Positions 39,940 through 51,698 of a DNA stretch of 64,000 bases are shown here, in pieces. The first letter of the stretch is position 1. Each line of letters opens with the position of its first letter. The position numbers were made by a program, and so were the translations under genes. The notes under the pieces are model-generated. The model made no database searches. It was given only the letters and a program-made list of their open reading frames with translations, and was not told the DNA's origin. Source of the stretch: Flammula alnicola (lineage: Eukaryota; Basidiomycota; Agaricomycetes; Agaricales; Strophariaceae); the NCBI GenBank assembly GCA_015499995.1, contig JADNRV010000108.1, positions 62,001-126,000 on the forward strand, written 5' to 3'.

Positions 39940-40383
39940 GACTCAAAATTGAGGTCTATTATCTCTATGTTCTGATTCGCCACTTGCAAGCAGATGAAAA
40001 GCTCGGCGAAAAAAGGGGGAAACTTGAAAGTTGAGGTATTTTAATCGGAGCTTAAATAATGTAGGCGTACAAGCAGGCCGCCGAGCGCTCCGATTTCCAT
40101 CATCCGATTGAAGAATAGTAATTTGAAAACAAAGAGATACGGATGCACATGGATCGGAGAATATGGGAAGGCCCAGGAGTAAAGATGTTGCAGGCGCTTC
40201 AATCCCAGTTCAATCCCGCGTCGAGCCTTATCCGGGCGTTACTGAGACACGAGCGCTTACTTGAGATATACAATGATTGGTTGCTCGTTGATCAAGAACT
40301 GCCATGAACATTGAACATTGCTGTAGGATATAATAATCTAACCGAAGAAGTTGTAGCAATCGTGAAGCATAGCACGAAACAGA
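39940..40383. other. intergenic
   Basis: About 440 bases, no supported feature. Confidence 0.35.
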
Positions 40384-41387
40384 TTAAACTTGGTTATTTA
40401 CTTGTGGGTATCTCGGCTGGATTTCACCTTGGCGAGGAACTAGACCTGGAGTGGCAAACAAAATAGCCACAAGAATTTCAGGTAAGGCCATGAGGGGGTA
40501 CCAGAAATGCTCGTTGTTTTGCTTGAAGGTATTGTTCACCGTTGCGGTCGCAAAGGCTTCGCGCACCAACAAAAGGACCGACACCAAGAGAAGGATGGAC
40601 ATTGCATGCCTCGATCCGAATGGTTCGTTGTCGCGCCTCTCTTTCCCGTGGCCTGCAAGAATTCAGTAGGCGTAAGATACACGCACACGGTAGATAATCC
40701 AGGACCCATACCTTCAATCTCTATCTTGGTCAATATTGCCGTTTGAAAGGCTTGCAGGATCGTGAGGAGCAAAAAAATAATTGTGCTGGCTTTGTGGAGT
40801 GCCTGGTTTGTAGTAGAATTCGCACCGTTGTTGGATGAAGCCGCAACAATTCCAAGCGCTACAGCCACTGTAAGGGCGAATCGAAACAAGCGACGGTTCT
40901 TGGTGAGGCGGATGATAGGATTATCAGACTCCGGTCGACCAGCAATTATTTCACTTAAATACAGAACAGTCGTAAGCAACAATGAAATGTACTAAGAATG
41001 AGAGCAACTTACAGATCCAACACGAGCGTGTAGGCCGAATACAGAAGAGAGAAGTAGCCAACCCCGAATAGGATCTCATCTGCGATGAGAATGTTGATAT
41101 TCTGACCGGCAGAGTCGAGTGAAATAAGGGCAGCGCGTATTGCAAAGGCGGCGAGACGGACTACGTACATTACCGTTAAAAAAGAAAGTCAAGCCTCTCT
41201 AGAAAGTAGATTACTCACTTATGCAGAAAAAGACAAGTACAAAGTGCACGAAAGTCGGGCGCACGAATGACTGCCGTACATACCACCCAAGAAGCGGAGC
41301 ATAGAGGATGGCAAACACGACTGCCGCTGCCTCGGAATTGAAGCCCAAGGCCTTGGCAAAATTAATAGGCTGGACGTTTGTCGCCAT
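40384..41387 (-). CDS. seven-TM fungal membrane protein (DUF7702/RTA1-like topology)
   Basis: From ATG 41387 (MATNVQPINFAKALGFNSEA) four introns join into one frame ending QPRYPQVNNQV at 40384. Seven hydrophobic helices can be counted: AAVVFAILYAPLLGWYV, FVHFVLVFFCI continuing across an intron into IRLAAFAIRAA, ILFGVGYFSLLYSAYTLVL, RFALTVAVALGIVAASS, ASTIIFLLLTILQAFQTAIL, MSILLLVSVLLLVREAF, and LMALPEILVAILFATPGLV. Between helices 3 and 4 there is a cytoplasmic-looking EIIAGRPESDNPIIRLTKNR. The arrangement fits the small seven-TM fungal proteins without known ligand that are grouped with DUF7702 or RTA1-like families. Function unknown. The frame is clean. Confidence 0.7.
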
Positions 41388-42103
41388 GGCGGTTGCAATA
41401 GAGCTGAACTAGGTGAGGTGAGGAACAGAGTCCAACCTGTCGTTCAACTTATATACACGCGCGCAGCCAAGCGCCGTCCCTCCTCTGCGTGCCTTATATG
41501 TAATGGCACTGTCTCTACAATCAATGCACAGTTTATACCTGGAAGGCGGTAGTCTATAAATATACCAATTTCTGCCCCGAGAGCCGATTAGAAAGGAGCG
41601 GACTGCGTATCGCCTTCTTGCGCAGTCTCTTAACGCAACAGATGCTCTCTAGCTACATAGACACAAAAACACGCAGCCGGAAGTCCGGTCGATAAGGAAC
41701 CACTCTCCGAATATGTTCTTGCCAGACAGGTTAACGTCCACGACAAGGTAACATGAAACGTCCTGCTTAAATACGTTATCACTTGGTCTAACATCTTTGC
41801 AGGAAAAGGAAACCGGCGAGTTTTCTGGCCTCCGCCTGTACGCTCGGATGGACGTGTCGATCTATCGTGACCAGACAAAGGGCTATTTTCGGTACCTCAC
41901 CAACCACACGCGGATACTGCGGTGACTATTCTTGGACTGCGTTAAAAAGGTTAAAAATAGTCCTTCTGGCAATAAATTCTTCCAAGACCTTGCCCGTGCC
42001 CCCCATTTCACGACAACCAAACGGTTTTCACATCGCCCGCGTGTCCTCCCCAACACGATTCATCAATTGCCTAAATATCCTTGTTATTCTCGGCCAAGTT
42101 CCA
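41388..42103. other. intergenic
   Basis: About 700 bases between the seven-TM gene promoter and the 3' end of monooxygenase A. No supported ORF. Confidence 0.35.
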
Positions 42104-44576
42104 TCACCTTCTAAGCAGCTTCACGTTTAATGTACGGAAATAATACGCCCCGAGCACAAGAACACCGAGGGATAGAAGGCGTAAGACTGGACGGAGTCGC
42201 TGTCTGAGTCTCTGTTCCTTCAGCCATTTGTCTGCGCCCACGCCCGAATAATGATACCAATCGGGCCTACGAAGCCACAGCCAAAACACGGTGGCCGCTC
42301 TAAATGATGGCATGAGTATAAGAACATGGACAGCAGGGGTTTCCTTATGTTGAGACTTACGCAGGGAATGCATTAGTAACTTTCCCCGTTCCTCCGACGC
42401 GATACCATGATAGACATTGTGTGAACACTGATTTGTTCAGCCGGGAGTGGATTTTCTCGTTATACTCGTCCGTCGCTTCCACGCTGACTTCGAGCGATAA
42501 TACCTTCCGTTCGAGTATAGGCTGGATGACTTGCATGATATAATTAATCTGTGGATCAAAAGTATGTTCAGAAATGGAGGGTTAGAAAAGGAGAAGAAGC
42601 CCGGAATGTGGCGTACTTGGATCTCATTAGTGTATATGACAGATGTGTGCCCAGTAGCTGTATTTGGTCCTGAAAAGAGGCTCAGAGATAAATAAATCGA
42701 CGTAAAAATAGAGGGGTAGACGGCGGTGATCACCGTAAATTATATACTTACCAAAGATCAGGAAGAAGTTTGGGAAACCAGGGACTGTTGTACCGCGATA
42801 CGCCTTCGGTCCTTTCTGCTCCTCGTAATATTCTTGGATGGTCTTCTCAGTATTTCCTTTAACGGGAAATGGATAGTAGTCCTGGAGTGTACTCGTGAAA
42901 CTATGACCAATGAAAGTGTTCAGAAAGACCCACGGCAGCATAACCGGTCGCAAATATCAGGACATCCAAGGGGATGTGTTCTCCTAAACAAATGATTAAG
43001 AGGTTTGTCGGAGCAAATGCAAAGCATCTTTCCTGTTACATACCCGTCTTGGTTAATATCCCATCCTCGACAATGGTGTCGATTCCATCCCAATTTAAGT
43101 CGAGATTTGGGCGATGGAGGGCCGCCAAATAATTCGTATCGAATATAACACGTTTGCAACCGAGGGCTGAAGGTAAATGCAATCTCAGCACCGAGACTTG
43201 CAACGAAAACCAGACGAGTACACACTGTAATTGGGAACAAGTTTGTCGTGATACTCCTTGGGCGCCGTGTCCGTGATATACTTCGTCAGTAGCTACATCA
43301 TCCAGATAATCAGAACAAATCGGAAAGAACAGAGAAATAATTAACACACCTTTGTAAGGAGTCGACGAAGCATAGGATTTGCGAATATTGTTCCATACAT
43401 AAACTCCGACTGTAGGGAAATTGGCCTTTACTCCTTGAATCCAAAACGTAAAGAAAAATGGCACACACCTTGAAGAACACTGCCCATCGCAAAAGAAGCT
43501 TTAAAAACGGAAATATGCTAACTAAACGGCGCCACAATGGTGAATATGCTTTACGGAGCTATTAAAAGTGATCATCGCATCACAAATTATTCACATAAAG
43601 AAAGGTACTTACAGAAGGCACGACCCAATGAGGTGTTCGACAAAATTGGAGTACTTCTACGCTCGGATCCTCCGAGATGATTGGCACGAACTGTGTGCTG
43701 TAAGGCTGGTAAAATCACAGGAAGGTTACCAAATTTAAGCACAACTTACGCTGATGCACCATTCCCTACCACCCCAACCCGCTTGCCTTTCAGCTCAACC
43801 GTTTTATCCCATCTAGCTGAGTGGAACATCGACCCTTTGAACGCATTCAGCCCAGGAATACTCGCATAGCGTGGCGTCTCCAGAATCCCGATAGCCGAAA
43901 TGAGGATATGGGCCGTGGTAGTCGTCTTCTCCCCCGTCAGGGTATTCTTAGTGACGATATTGTACAGCTGGGTATCGTTGTCCCACTCTGCTGAAGTCAC
44001 CATGTGGTTGAAGACGATGTGAGGATAGAGGCCATATTTCTTCGCCAGCGAGATCCAGTATTCCCAGATATCTTCTTGTGAGCCGTGCGACTCCTTCCAG
44101 TTGCGCAGGTCGGTGGAAAGAGAAAAGAAGGCCATGTCGACATCGGAAGAACATCCCTTCAAGACGGAAAGAATCATTGGTCGTCTGGTTATCCGCAATG
44201 AACGTTGATAACTCACCGGATATATGTTGTCCTGTGGTGAAATATGGTCAACTTTGTCTTCGAAATTCCAGTCAGAGAACAGAGCGACTCACTCTCCACG
44301 TTCCTCCTACTTCGTTAGCCTTCTCATAAATCTAAAATCAAATGCAAGTGCCAGGTAAGTGGTCAACCGGGGATTTTCAAGGTAACTGAACTTACAGTAA
44401 AGTTGCGGAAGCCAAGTTTACGCTTCAAGGAGATGCCGCATGCCAATCCTCCGGCTCTGAAGTTGGAGCGCAGCGTACTAAGTGAAAGTCCAAGAAAGGA
44501 GAAGACTGAAGACTCACCCAGCTCCTATAACGACAACGCGAGGACTTGACTCCTCGTGGTTCTTATCCAAAGGCAT
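42104..44576 (-). CDS. Baeyer-Villiger-type flavin monooxygenase, tandem copy A
   Basis: FAD- and NADPH-dependent enzyme inserting oxygen into ketones or oxidising heteroatoms. From MPLDKNHEESSPRVVVIGAG (first Rossmann motif) some 13 introns separate: IYEKANEVGGTWR, a 15-nt exon coding DNIYP, GCSSDVDMAFFSLSTDLRNW, the Baeyer-Villiger fingerprint FKGSMFHSARWD, the second Rossmann motif GKRVGVVGNGASA, CRTPHWVVPS, LGCKRVIFDTNYLAALH, the ATG motif DVLIFATGYAADYYPFPVKG, and FGPNTATGHTSVIYTNEIQ. A C-terminal segment RLLSLGVLVLGAYYF is a probable membrane anchor. No disabling lesion seen. Adjacent copy B shares intron positions. The natural substrate cannot be inferred. Confidence 0.88.
42931..43222. 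repeat. near-identical tract shared with 46287-46578 (gene conversion candidate)
   Basis: 292 bases match copy B at a constant offset of 3356 with a single C/T difference (AATTCGTATC versus AATTTGTATC). The tract includes one complete intron and most of a second, while exons and introns outside it differ at many positions. See findings. Confidence 0.85.
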
Positions 44577-45453
44577 CTCTTTCACCTACAGGACGAAGGT
44601 GGGGTAAAACTAGGGAACAATTCGAAAGCTGTTTTGCGGCGCCCGGACATCTCGATATTTATGGCCCCTCCTGACCTCCATAACTGTGGTCATGTGTTGG
44701 GAAAGAGGGGAGCATGACGAAAGTGACAGCATTGACATCTCCGGGGTGCATCTGAAAGTTCACTAGCACTGGTGACTGTGCTGCATCTTAACACGGGATT
44801 TGTGACATCCGGTTGCCATATGATACGCAATGTAAATGGTGCACATTTCATTGACTTCGGCTGTGAAATCGTTTGACAAGGTGCTTGGAAGGAAAGTTTT
44901 CAGGATAACAGAACCTCTTTCAGGATAACAGAACCTCTTTCAGGATAACAGAACCTCTTTCCGAGTCCTGTACCGTCGAGTACGCATGTGCACTTCCCGG
45001 TCGAACTTTTAATCACTGATGGATACATAATGGAAGCTATTTCCGTGAGAAGGATGCCTTTCCCGTTCTCCCTGTAACACGGTAAAAATTAAACATATCT
45101 TGAACAATGACCGGTATCTCGTACCGAAAGGTATTATTGCGGCTTTAAAGTTTGAACGCCTCGAGAGCCGGGTCACGTCCACGCTTTATAAGCAAGTTTC
45201 GTTGTTTATCTATGTCTGTCGGCGTCGTTGATATGCCGAGATACCGAAACCGAAACTATCCACTTCGTTCCGTGCGGTGAGAGAATAAAGCTGCAAGCTC
45301 CATTCAATTTTCTTTCGTTATGGCCAAAACAATACGACCGCTTCTACATAGCAATTGAGAAGACTTTGAAGGGCTATGTACCTGACAGTCTTGTACCGTC
45401 TATCCATGGCAAGGCTCGTGACTCGAGTCTCGGTCGGTTCCATCCAGGTTTCA
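44577..45453. promoter_or_regulatory. promoter region of monooxygenase A, homologous to 47959-48400
   Basis: Parts of this interval (about 44860-45160) resemble the region upstream of copy B. Shared blocks are GGTGCTT..GGAAAG/GAGAGCTTTCAG, CGTGAGAAGG and the TATTGCGGCTTT/TATCGCGGCTTT motif. The tandem duplication therefore included several hundred bases of promoter. The rest, to 45453, is spacer with no gene seen. Confidence 0.55.
44901..44960. repeat. three perfect tandem copies of a 20-bp unit
   Basis: Unit CAGGATAACAGAACCTCTTT occurs at 44901, 44921 and 44941 without mismatch, about 330 bp upstream of monooxygenase A. The corresponding site upstream of copy B has a single diverged unit (TTTCAGCAACACTGCAGAAT). 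Confidence 0.95.
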
Positions 45454-47958
45454 TCATCTTATAACTTGAAACGACTTCACGTTTAACGCATGCCAAAAAA
45501 ATGCCCCGATCAGAAGACTGCCTAGAGCTAGAAGGAATAAGATGGAACGGAGTCGCTGTTTGAGTCTCTGTTCCTTCAGCCATTCATCTGCGCCGGTGCC
45601 CGAATAATGATACCAATCGGGCTTACGAAGCCACAGCCAAAACACGGTGGCCGCTCTACAAGGTGGCATGAGCATGATAAAATAGACGGCAGGAGTTTCC
45701 TTATGCTCAGCTTACGCAGGGAATGCATTAGTGACTTTCCCCGTTCCTCCAACGCGATACCATGATAGACATTGTGTGAACACTGATTTGTTCAGCCGGG
45801 AGTGGATTTTCTCGTTATACTCGTCGGTCGCCTCCACGCTCACTTCGAGCGACAAGACCTTCCGTTCGAGTATAGGCTGGATGACTTGCATGATATAATT
45901 AATCTGCGGATCAGAGGTGTGTTCAGAAATGTAGGGATAAAAAAGAGAACAAGTCTGTCCGGAATGTGACGTACTTGGATTTCATTAGTGTATATGACAG
46001 ACGTGTGTCCAGTAGCTGTATTAGGTCCTGAAAAGACGCTCAGATATAAATAAATCAAGGCAAAAAAAGTGGGATAGACGCCGTTGATTACTGTAAATTA
46101 TATACTTACCAAAGATCAAGAAGAAGTTTGGGAAACCGGGGACCGCTGTGCCGCGATACGCCTTCGGTCCTTTCTGCTCCTCGTAATATTCTTGGATGGT
46201 CTTCCCCGTACTTCCTTTAATAGGGAATGGATAGTAATCCTGGAGTGTACTCGTGAAATAAAGTCCATAAAAGCATTCACAAAACTCACGGCAGCATAAC
46301 CGGTCGCAAATATCAGGACATCCAAGGGGATGTGTTCTCCTAAACAAATGATTAAGAGGTTTGTCGGAGCAAATGCAAAGCATCTTTCCTGTTACATACC
46401 CGTCTTGGTTAATATCCCATCCTCGACAATGGTGTCGATTCCATCCCAATTTAAGTCGAGATTTGGGCGATGGAGGGCCGCCAAATAATTTGTATCGAAT
46501 ATAACACGTTTGCAACCGAGGGCTGAAGGTAAATGCAATCTCAGCACCGAGACTTGCAACGAAAACCAGACGAGTACATACCGTACTTGGGAACAAGTCT
46601 GTCGTGATATTCCTCGGGCGCCGTATGCGTGATGTACTTCGTTAGTAGCTGCACATCCATTTGATCAGAATAGGTTGACAGAAAGAATAGCCAAATAGAT
46701 ATAACACCTTTGTGAGGAGTTGGCGAAGCACCATACTCCCGAATATTCCTACGTACATCATCTCCAACTGTTGGGAAATATGAGTTTTACATCTTGAATG
46801 CGGAGATGTGGAAAGGAGTGCCACATACCCTTAAAAATACTGTCCATCGTGAAATACGCTTTAAAAACGGAAAGACGCTAAATATCCAGCGCCTCAACGG
46901 TGAATACGTTTTACGGATCTATCGGGGGATTCATCGCATGAAAAATTAGTCTCGGTAAAGAAATATTCTTACGGAAGGCACGATCCAGTGAGGTGTCCGA
47001 CAAAATTGGAGGATTTCGACATTCGGATCCTCCGATATGATTGGCACAAATTGTGTCCTGGAAATGAGGTAAAATCACACGAACATAGTCGGATTGAAGT
47101 TTTACTTACGCTGATGAACCATTCCCTATGACCCCAACCCGCTTGCCCTTTAGATCGACCGTTTTATCCCATCTAGCTGAGTGGAACATCGCCCCTTTGA
47201 ATGCATTCAACCCAGGAATCCTCGCATATCGCGGCGTCTCCAGAATCCCAATAGCCGAAATGAGGATATGGGCCGTGGTAATTGTCTTCTCGCCCGTTAG
47301 AGTGTTCTCGGTGATGATATTGTACAGCTGGGATTTGTGATCCCACTCCGCTGAAGTCACCAAGTGGTTGAAGAGAATGTGAGGATAAAGTCCGTATTTC
47401 TTCGCCAGTGAGATCCAGTATTCCCAGATATCTTCTTGTGAGCCGTGGGACTCCTTCCAGTTGCGGAGATCGGTGGAAAGAGAGAAAAAGGGCATGTTGA
47501 TATCGGAAGAACATCCCTTCAAGTTGAAGGTGTCGTCAATCGTCAGATAATTTTCGATGAGTGCTTGGTTACTCACTGGATATACGTTGTCCTGTTGGAA
47601 AATGCGATCAACTCTGGCTTCCAAACATCAGGTAGAGAACGAATAGACTTACCCGCCACGTTCCTCCTACTTCGTTAGCTTTCTCATAAATCTAAATAAA
47701 TTACGAATGGTAAGTAAGTGGCAAATCAGTGCATTTTTCAAGTTTCTCAAGGAAACTGAACGTACAATAAAGTTGCGGAAGCCAAATTTGCGCTTTAGAG
47801 AGATGCCACAGGTCAATCCTCCGGCTCTGTATTGAAAAGATAGCATCGTGAGTTATGCGATGCGAAAGTCCAACAGACATAAGAAGCCGCAAGACTCACC
47901 CAGCTCCTATAATGACTATGCGAGGACCCGACTCCCCATACTTCTTATCCAAAGGCAT
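45454..47958 (-). CDS. Baeyer-Villiger-type flavin monooxygenase, tandem copy B
   Basis: Tandem paralogue of 42104-44576 with the same intron positions. From MPLDKKYGESGPRIVIIGAG the product has GGTWR, a 15-nt exon coding DNVYP, GCSSDINMPFFSLSTDLRNW, the fingerprint FKGAMFHSARWD, GKRVGVIGNGSSA, FCRTPHWIVPS, LGCKRVIFDTNYLAALH, DVLIFATGYAADYYPFPIKG, FGPNTATGHTSVIYTNEIQ, FWLWLRKPDWYHYSGTGADE and a C-terminal hydrophobic segment FLLALGSLLIGAFFW. All motifs needed for FAD and NADPH binding and for Baeyer-Villiger chemistry are present. Differences from copy A concentrate outside the 292-bp tract; the C-terminal tail also differs (ends HALNVKSFQVIR). The two may differ in expression, since promoter A has a triplicated 20-mer. 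Confidence 0.88.
46287..46578. repeat. near-identical tract shared with 42931-43222
   Basis: Partner of the tract in copy A; one mismatch in 292 bases, including intronic sequence. Confidence 0.85.
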
Positions 47959-48400
47959 CTCTTTCGCGGCGGGGTGAAGTTAGGGAGCAAATTGAAGGGT
48001 ATTGTCCGGCAACTGGACATGCCATATTTATAGGCCCTCCTGATACCCATGAGAGTCAGATGTCGGGAAAGAGGGGTAAGTCACAATTTCGGCATCTCCG
48101 GTGTCCGAAATTCCTGCCGCGTTTATTGGGTCAACAAGGAATTCTTGTCTTCCGAATGCCGTACAGCGTGCACCTCGTTGATTGCGGTTTCACAGGGTGC
48201 TTAAAAAAGGAGAGCTTTCAGCAACACTGCAGAATTTCCGAATCCCGCTCGCACTCCATCGGACTTCCAACCATCGATAAGTATCAGAAATACTGTTTGC
48301 GTGAGAAGGGTGGTCCTCAACACATGCAACACAATTAAGGATGATCGGTCTCTCGCACGAACAGGTGTTATCGCGGCTTTGAACAGTTTTTCTAAACTCA
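47959..48400. promoter_or_regulatory. promoter region of monooxygenase B
   Basis: Homologous in part to the copy A promoter (blocks GGGTGCTTAAAAAAGGAGAG, GCGTGAGAAGG, GTTATCGCGGCTTTGAA), showing that the tandem duplication unit was about 3.36 kb and included upstream DNA. Confidence 0.5.
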
Positions 48401-50893
48401 TAGGATGGCATGCGTGCAAAGCTGTAGACGAATCGGTGAATTGCGAGCTCGAGTCGATACATGTAATGCTCTTCTCCCAACGGACGTTCATCCAAGCCGG
48501 ACGCGCCAACAAAGGACTCTTTTCCCTGCTGGCTCTCGTCGGTGGCTTAGCGTTCTCGCGGAACTTAAGATACGCTCGAGAGGTGGCGAGTGGTGGCGTG
48601 GTTGCCCCGTGATTTCTTGCGGGTATTGATATGCCCAAGGCGACCCTTCAGCCTACTTCTAAGTTGCCAACTTTAACGACCACCTTGAACGGGAAGGGCG
48701 AGATCGTGGTGGCATCGGTGATAGGGGGAACCACTGCACGCCCACGCTCAGACGACGTATACGTGATTATAGTGTGGATAGTTTTCGTCAGAGTGGACGC
48801 AAGGTTTGCTTGGAAGGTTTGTCGATCTTTTGTGGGATTAGATGGCCCTTTGCGAGTGAAGCGCGTAATTTCTCACCTCGATCAGTCTTAGGTTGTCGCA
48901 GTTCCGCGTTTATCACCCTACGCAGCAAATCGTGAATGAATTGTCGTCGAGCACGGAATCAGGAATACGCACCATTGTTCCCAAGGGACCTCTTCTTCGC
49001 CTATCGAGAACCAGTTCTTCTTGAGTTTCTTTTCAGCGATAGTAACAATAATCTGGTAGCATGTCGATCGACGTTCGATGGTGAACAGGGCTGAGATGAG
49101 CGCACCTGCCCCCTCTTGCTAGCCCCACCTTCGATTCCTCTCCAAAAAGTGTCGACCTTTTCGTTTACAAGTCGTTCAGTTTCGGGATCCGATACACCAG
49201 GCTGCAAGAGACTGATCGATGAGTCGCGAACGAAGGTTGCCAATCTGCTAACATACCATTGTTACGTCAAGCACCTCGAACGTCTGGGGCTTTATGGTTC
49301 CAAAAAGACGATGGAAAAGTATAGCATGGAGAACCCCATGAAGAACGTCCTTTGTGGTCAGACGATCCAACACCTGTCAATGGAGAAAGTGAATCGGCAG
49401 TCGTATGGGAAGCCAGAGAACGAGAGAAAATATACCAAGTCGATCGTTATCGTTGGCAGCACTGCGGTATTCATTGCACCAACGACTTCCAATGATACCC
49501 AAACGATATCGGATCCGTACTTCGTCGTAGGCTTAGCTGTGGTCAGAGCTGTAAAACAGCCTCAGGTGAGCACATGTAAACCTTAACCTCAGAGTACAGC
49601 CACAAATTTCGGGCCTCTGATTGGCCAGTGGCTGCCCATTGACAACAACCCCACCACAGACTTCGAGTCGAATAAGCGATAGATAGATAGATGTATCAAT
49701 GGATAAATTAATAATAGGGATATAATCGTAGGTATATACGCTAGTTAAGAACGAAATAGTAAAGGCATCTGGACAAGGGAACTGTCCTTCTTCTATAGCT
49801 GAGGAGTATATTGAACGCCATAACAACGAGAGGTGGTGTCTGAAGCTCGAGTCTCAGTTGAGAAATTCTGTGGTTCGAAATTAATCGCGAGGCGCATAAG
49901 TACTACAAAACCGATGTACATTGTACCGATTTAGCACCTCTCCATGTGCATCCATCGGCAGCGTCGCACACATTCGTCAATGTTCGATGTTTAGAAGGTG
50001 TGATCATTCAAAGATGCTCAGCCACAGGGTGCAGAGAAGATTTGTAAAACAAGGAGACTTACTCTAACTGACGCATCACAAACTGGTCGAATAGTTGACC
50101 ATATGGCATATGCTTCGAGGATGAAGTTATATACAGCAATTCGAAATTCGACGTCAAGGTCTAGAAAACTGAAAATCATTGCTAGAGCTCACAATAGGGA
50201 GGTAAATGATAGCGCAACATACCTAATCCGCGGGACAAAGTCTCGACCTCAGTGGACGCCCCAGATATAGGTCACTACGAGAGTCAAACCCAAACATGAC
50301 AAAGCCTTCGCCACAAATAGCATACGAGATGTCATGAAGAAAAATCACAGCAGGAGCTTTTCTAAGAGAGGCAGTGTGCGCCGAGTGCGTGTTGATGATG
50401 AGAATCAAGCCCAGTCATAACATGCTCGGAATAGCCCAAGTGAAGACTGAATGAAGGTGGCAAGCAATATAAAAGATAAGCGCTTCGGAAGGTTTTGAAT
50501 GAAGCCTTCAGATGAAATGGGCGACTCACGCTCACGGTCTGTCACCAGACAGGAGAATGCTCAAAAGCTTCAACCTCATCGAGAGACAAAGGATGAACCT
50601 CGGAGAGTGGGAGATTATAGCAATTGCCCGCATTTCAAAAGAGAACCAGCGTCGGACTCAAGAGCCACAAATCGGAAAGAAGAACCCCTACGAGCGCCTT
50701 GAGAAACATTGAGAACAACTTGAAGTTGAGAAGGTAGAATGACAAGCTTGCCTTGAAGCTTCAAGAGCAACTGGAACTTTGATCAACTTCAAGTTGATTC
50801 GCTCGGCGCGTGAGGCACGTGGCGTATTCTAACCCTAACCTAAGTAAGTTAAGCGAGACCACTGTCTCGGTTTGGCGGCCTTCGAGCAGGATT
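48401..50893. other. ORF-poor interval, no confident gene
   Basis: Contains scattered frames up to 156 codons (for example + strand 49116-49586) without recognisable motifs or convincing splice chains. A short GATA microsatellite (four units) lies at 49677-49695. A telomere-like CCTAACCCTA-type fragment (CTAACCCTAACCTAA) occurs at 50829-50843 but is too short to mean much. Confidence 0.4.
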
Positions 50894-51698
50894 ATGTTCC
50901 CTACTGTCAAGCCCATGCTCCTTCCCCCATCTTCAAGTTCCTCTAGAAGAGGAATTAGAACTCTCTTTACGACATGCAGTCGTCGAACACACTACGAGAC
51001 CTTGGGTCTCTCACAATCAGCCTCAAAATCTCAAATTAAAGTGATTTTTGCTCAACATTTCGCCCCTCGTTAGGACTCATTTTTCAAGTATATCTAGTCA
51101 CACTTTTACAAGGTTCTTATTTGGCGACATCTCCTCGAAGACGGAATTCTTATGTCCCACAGTTGAGCAAACTACACCATCCCGACGTCTCTAAAGACCC
51201 GAACTCGCAGGCGTTGTTTCGGAAAGCCAGCGAAGCATATGCAGTGCTAAGCGACGACCGAGAAAGGTGAATTTAGATGCTAGGATGCAGTTGGATGCTT
51301 TCTGAAAGTTTTACAGGCGGGCATACGACCGCAGCCTTCTTCATCGAACTCCAGCATTCACTTATCCGCCGTACCACCCACGCGCCCCTCCTACCAGAAC
51401 ACCTCGCGCAAGTCACGCATGGGAGACTCGACCCAGAGGTTTTCCAAAGAAGCCACCTCCTGATTACAACTTCGGTCCAAAATCCTCGCCATACTCCAAG
51501 CAAGATCCTTGGTCGGCTCAAGGGAAACCTTTCTCGTACCCTATTCACCAGGACGTCTTGACAGGATCACGACGGAAAACAGAAGACGCAGAGCGCGAAT
51601 TGGACAAAATCCGAAACGAAATGCCGTTTTTCAGGTCGCTTCAGGTGTTGGGGTTGTTGTTATTCAGCTACACCGTCTTCAAGGGGATTACCTCGTAG
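50894..51698 (+). CDS. J-domain (DnaJ-like) protein, mitochondrial type, C-terminal TM
   Basis: Hsp70 co-chaperone. The N-terminus [20 protein letters not shown], rich in Ser and Arg with no acids, looks like a mitochondrial presequence. The J domain is split by introns: [17 protein letters not shown], then [19 protein letters not shown] with the essential [18 protein letters not shown] and, after an intron (about 51268-51317), [21 protein letters not shown] proline-rich linker follows, then a helix [15 protein letters not shown] and a terminal hydrophobic helix [14 protein letters not shown]. The first junction leaves helix II four or five residues short, so a small exon in 51045-51155 may be missing from my model. 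Probably an inner-membrane J protein; its specific client is unknown. Confidence 0.8.

Noticed and set aside
46021..46596. 191-codon minus-strand ORF rich in Cys
   Set aside because: It reads through introns of monooxygenase B in the wrong frame; the spliced frame gives the conserved enzyme motifs.
32136..48400. ADH, seven-TM protein and two monooxygenases as a metabolic gene cluster
   Set aside because: No backbone synthase, no shared promoter motif, and unrelated PP2C/F-box sequence lies between them.
49116..49586. 156-codon plus-strand ORF
   Set aside because: No recognisable motif, no splice context and no paralogue; could be chance.
50829..50843. Telomere-like CTAACCCTAACC string
   Set aside because: Only two or so units, in a region with genes on both sides; too short to be an interstitial telomere.
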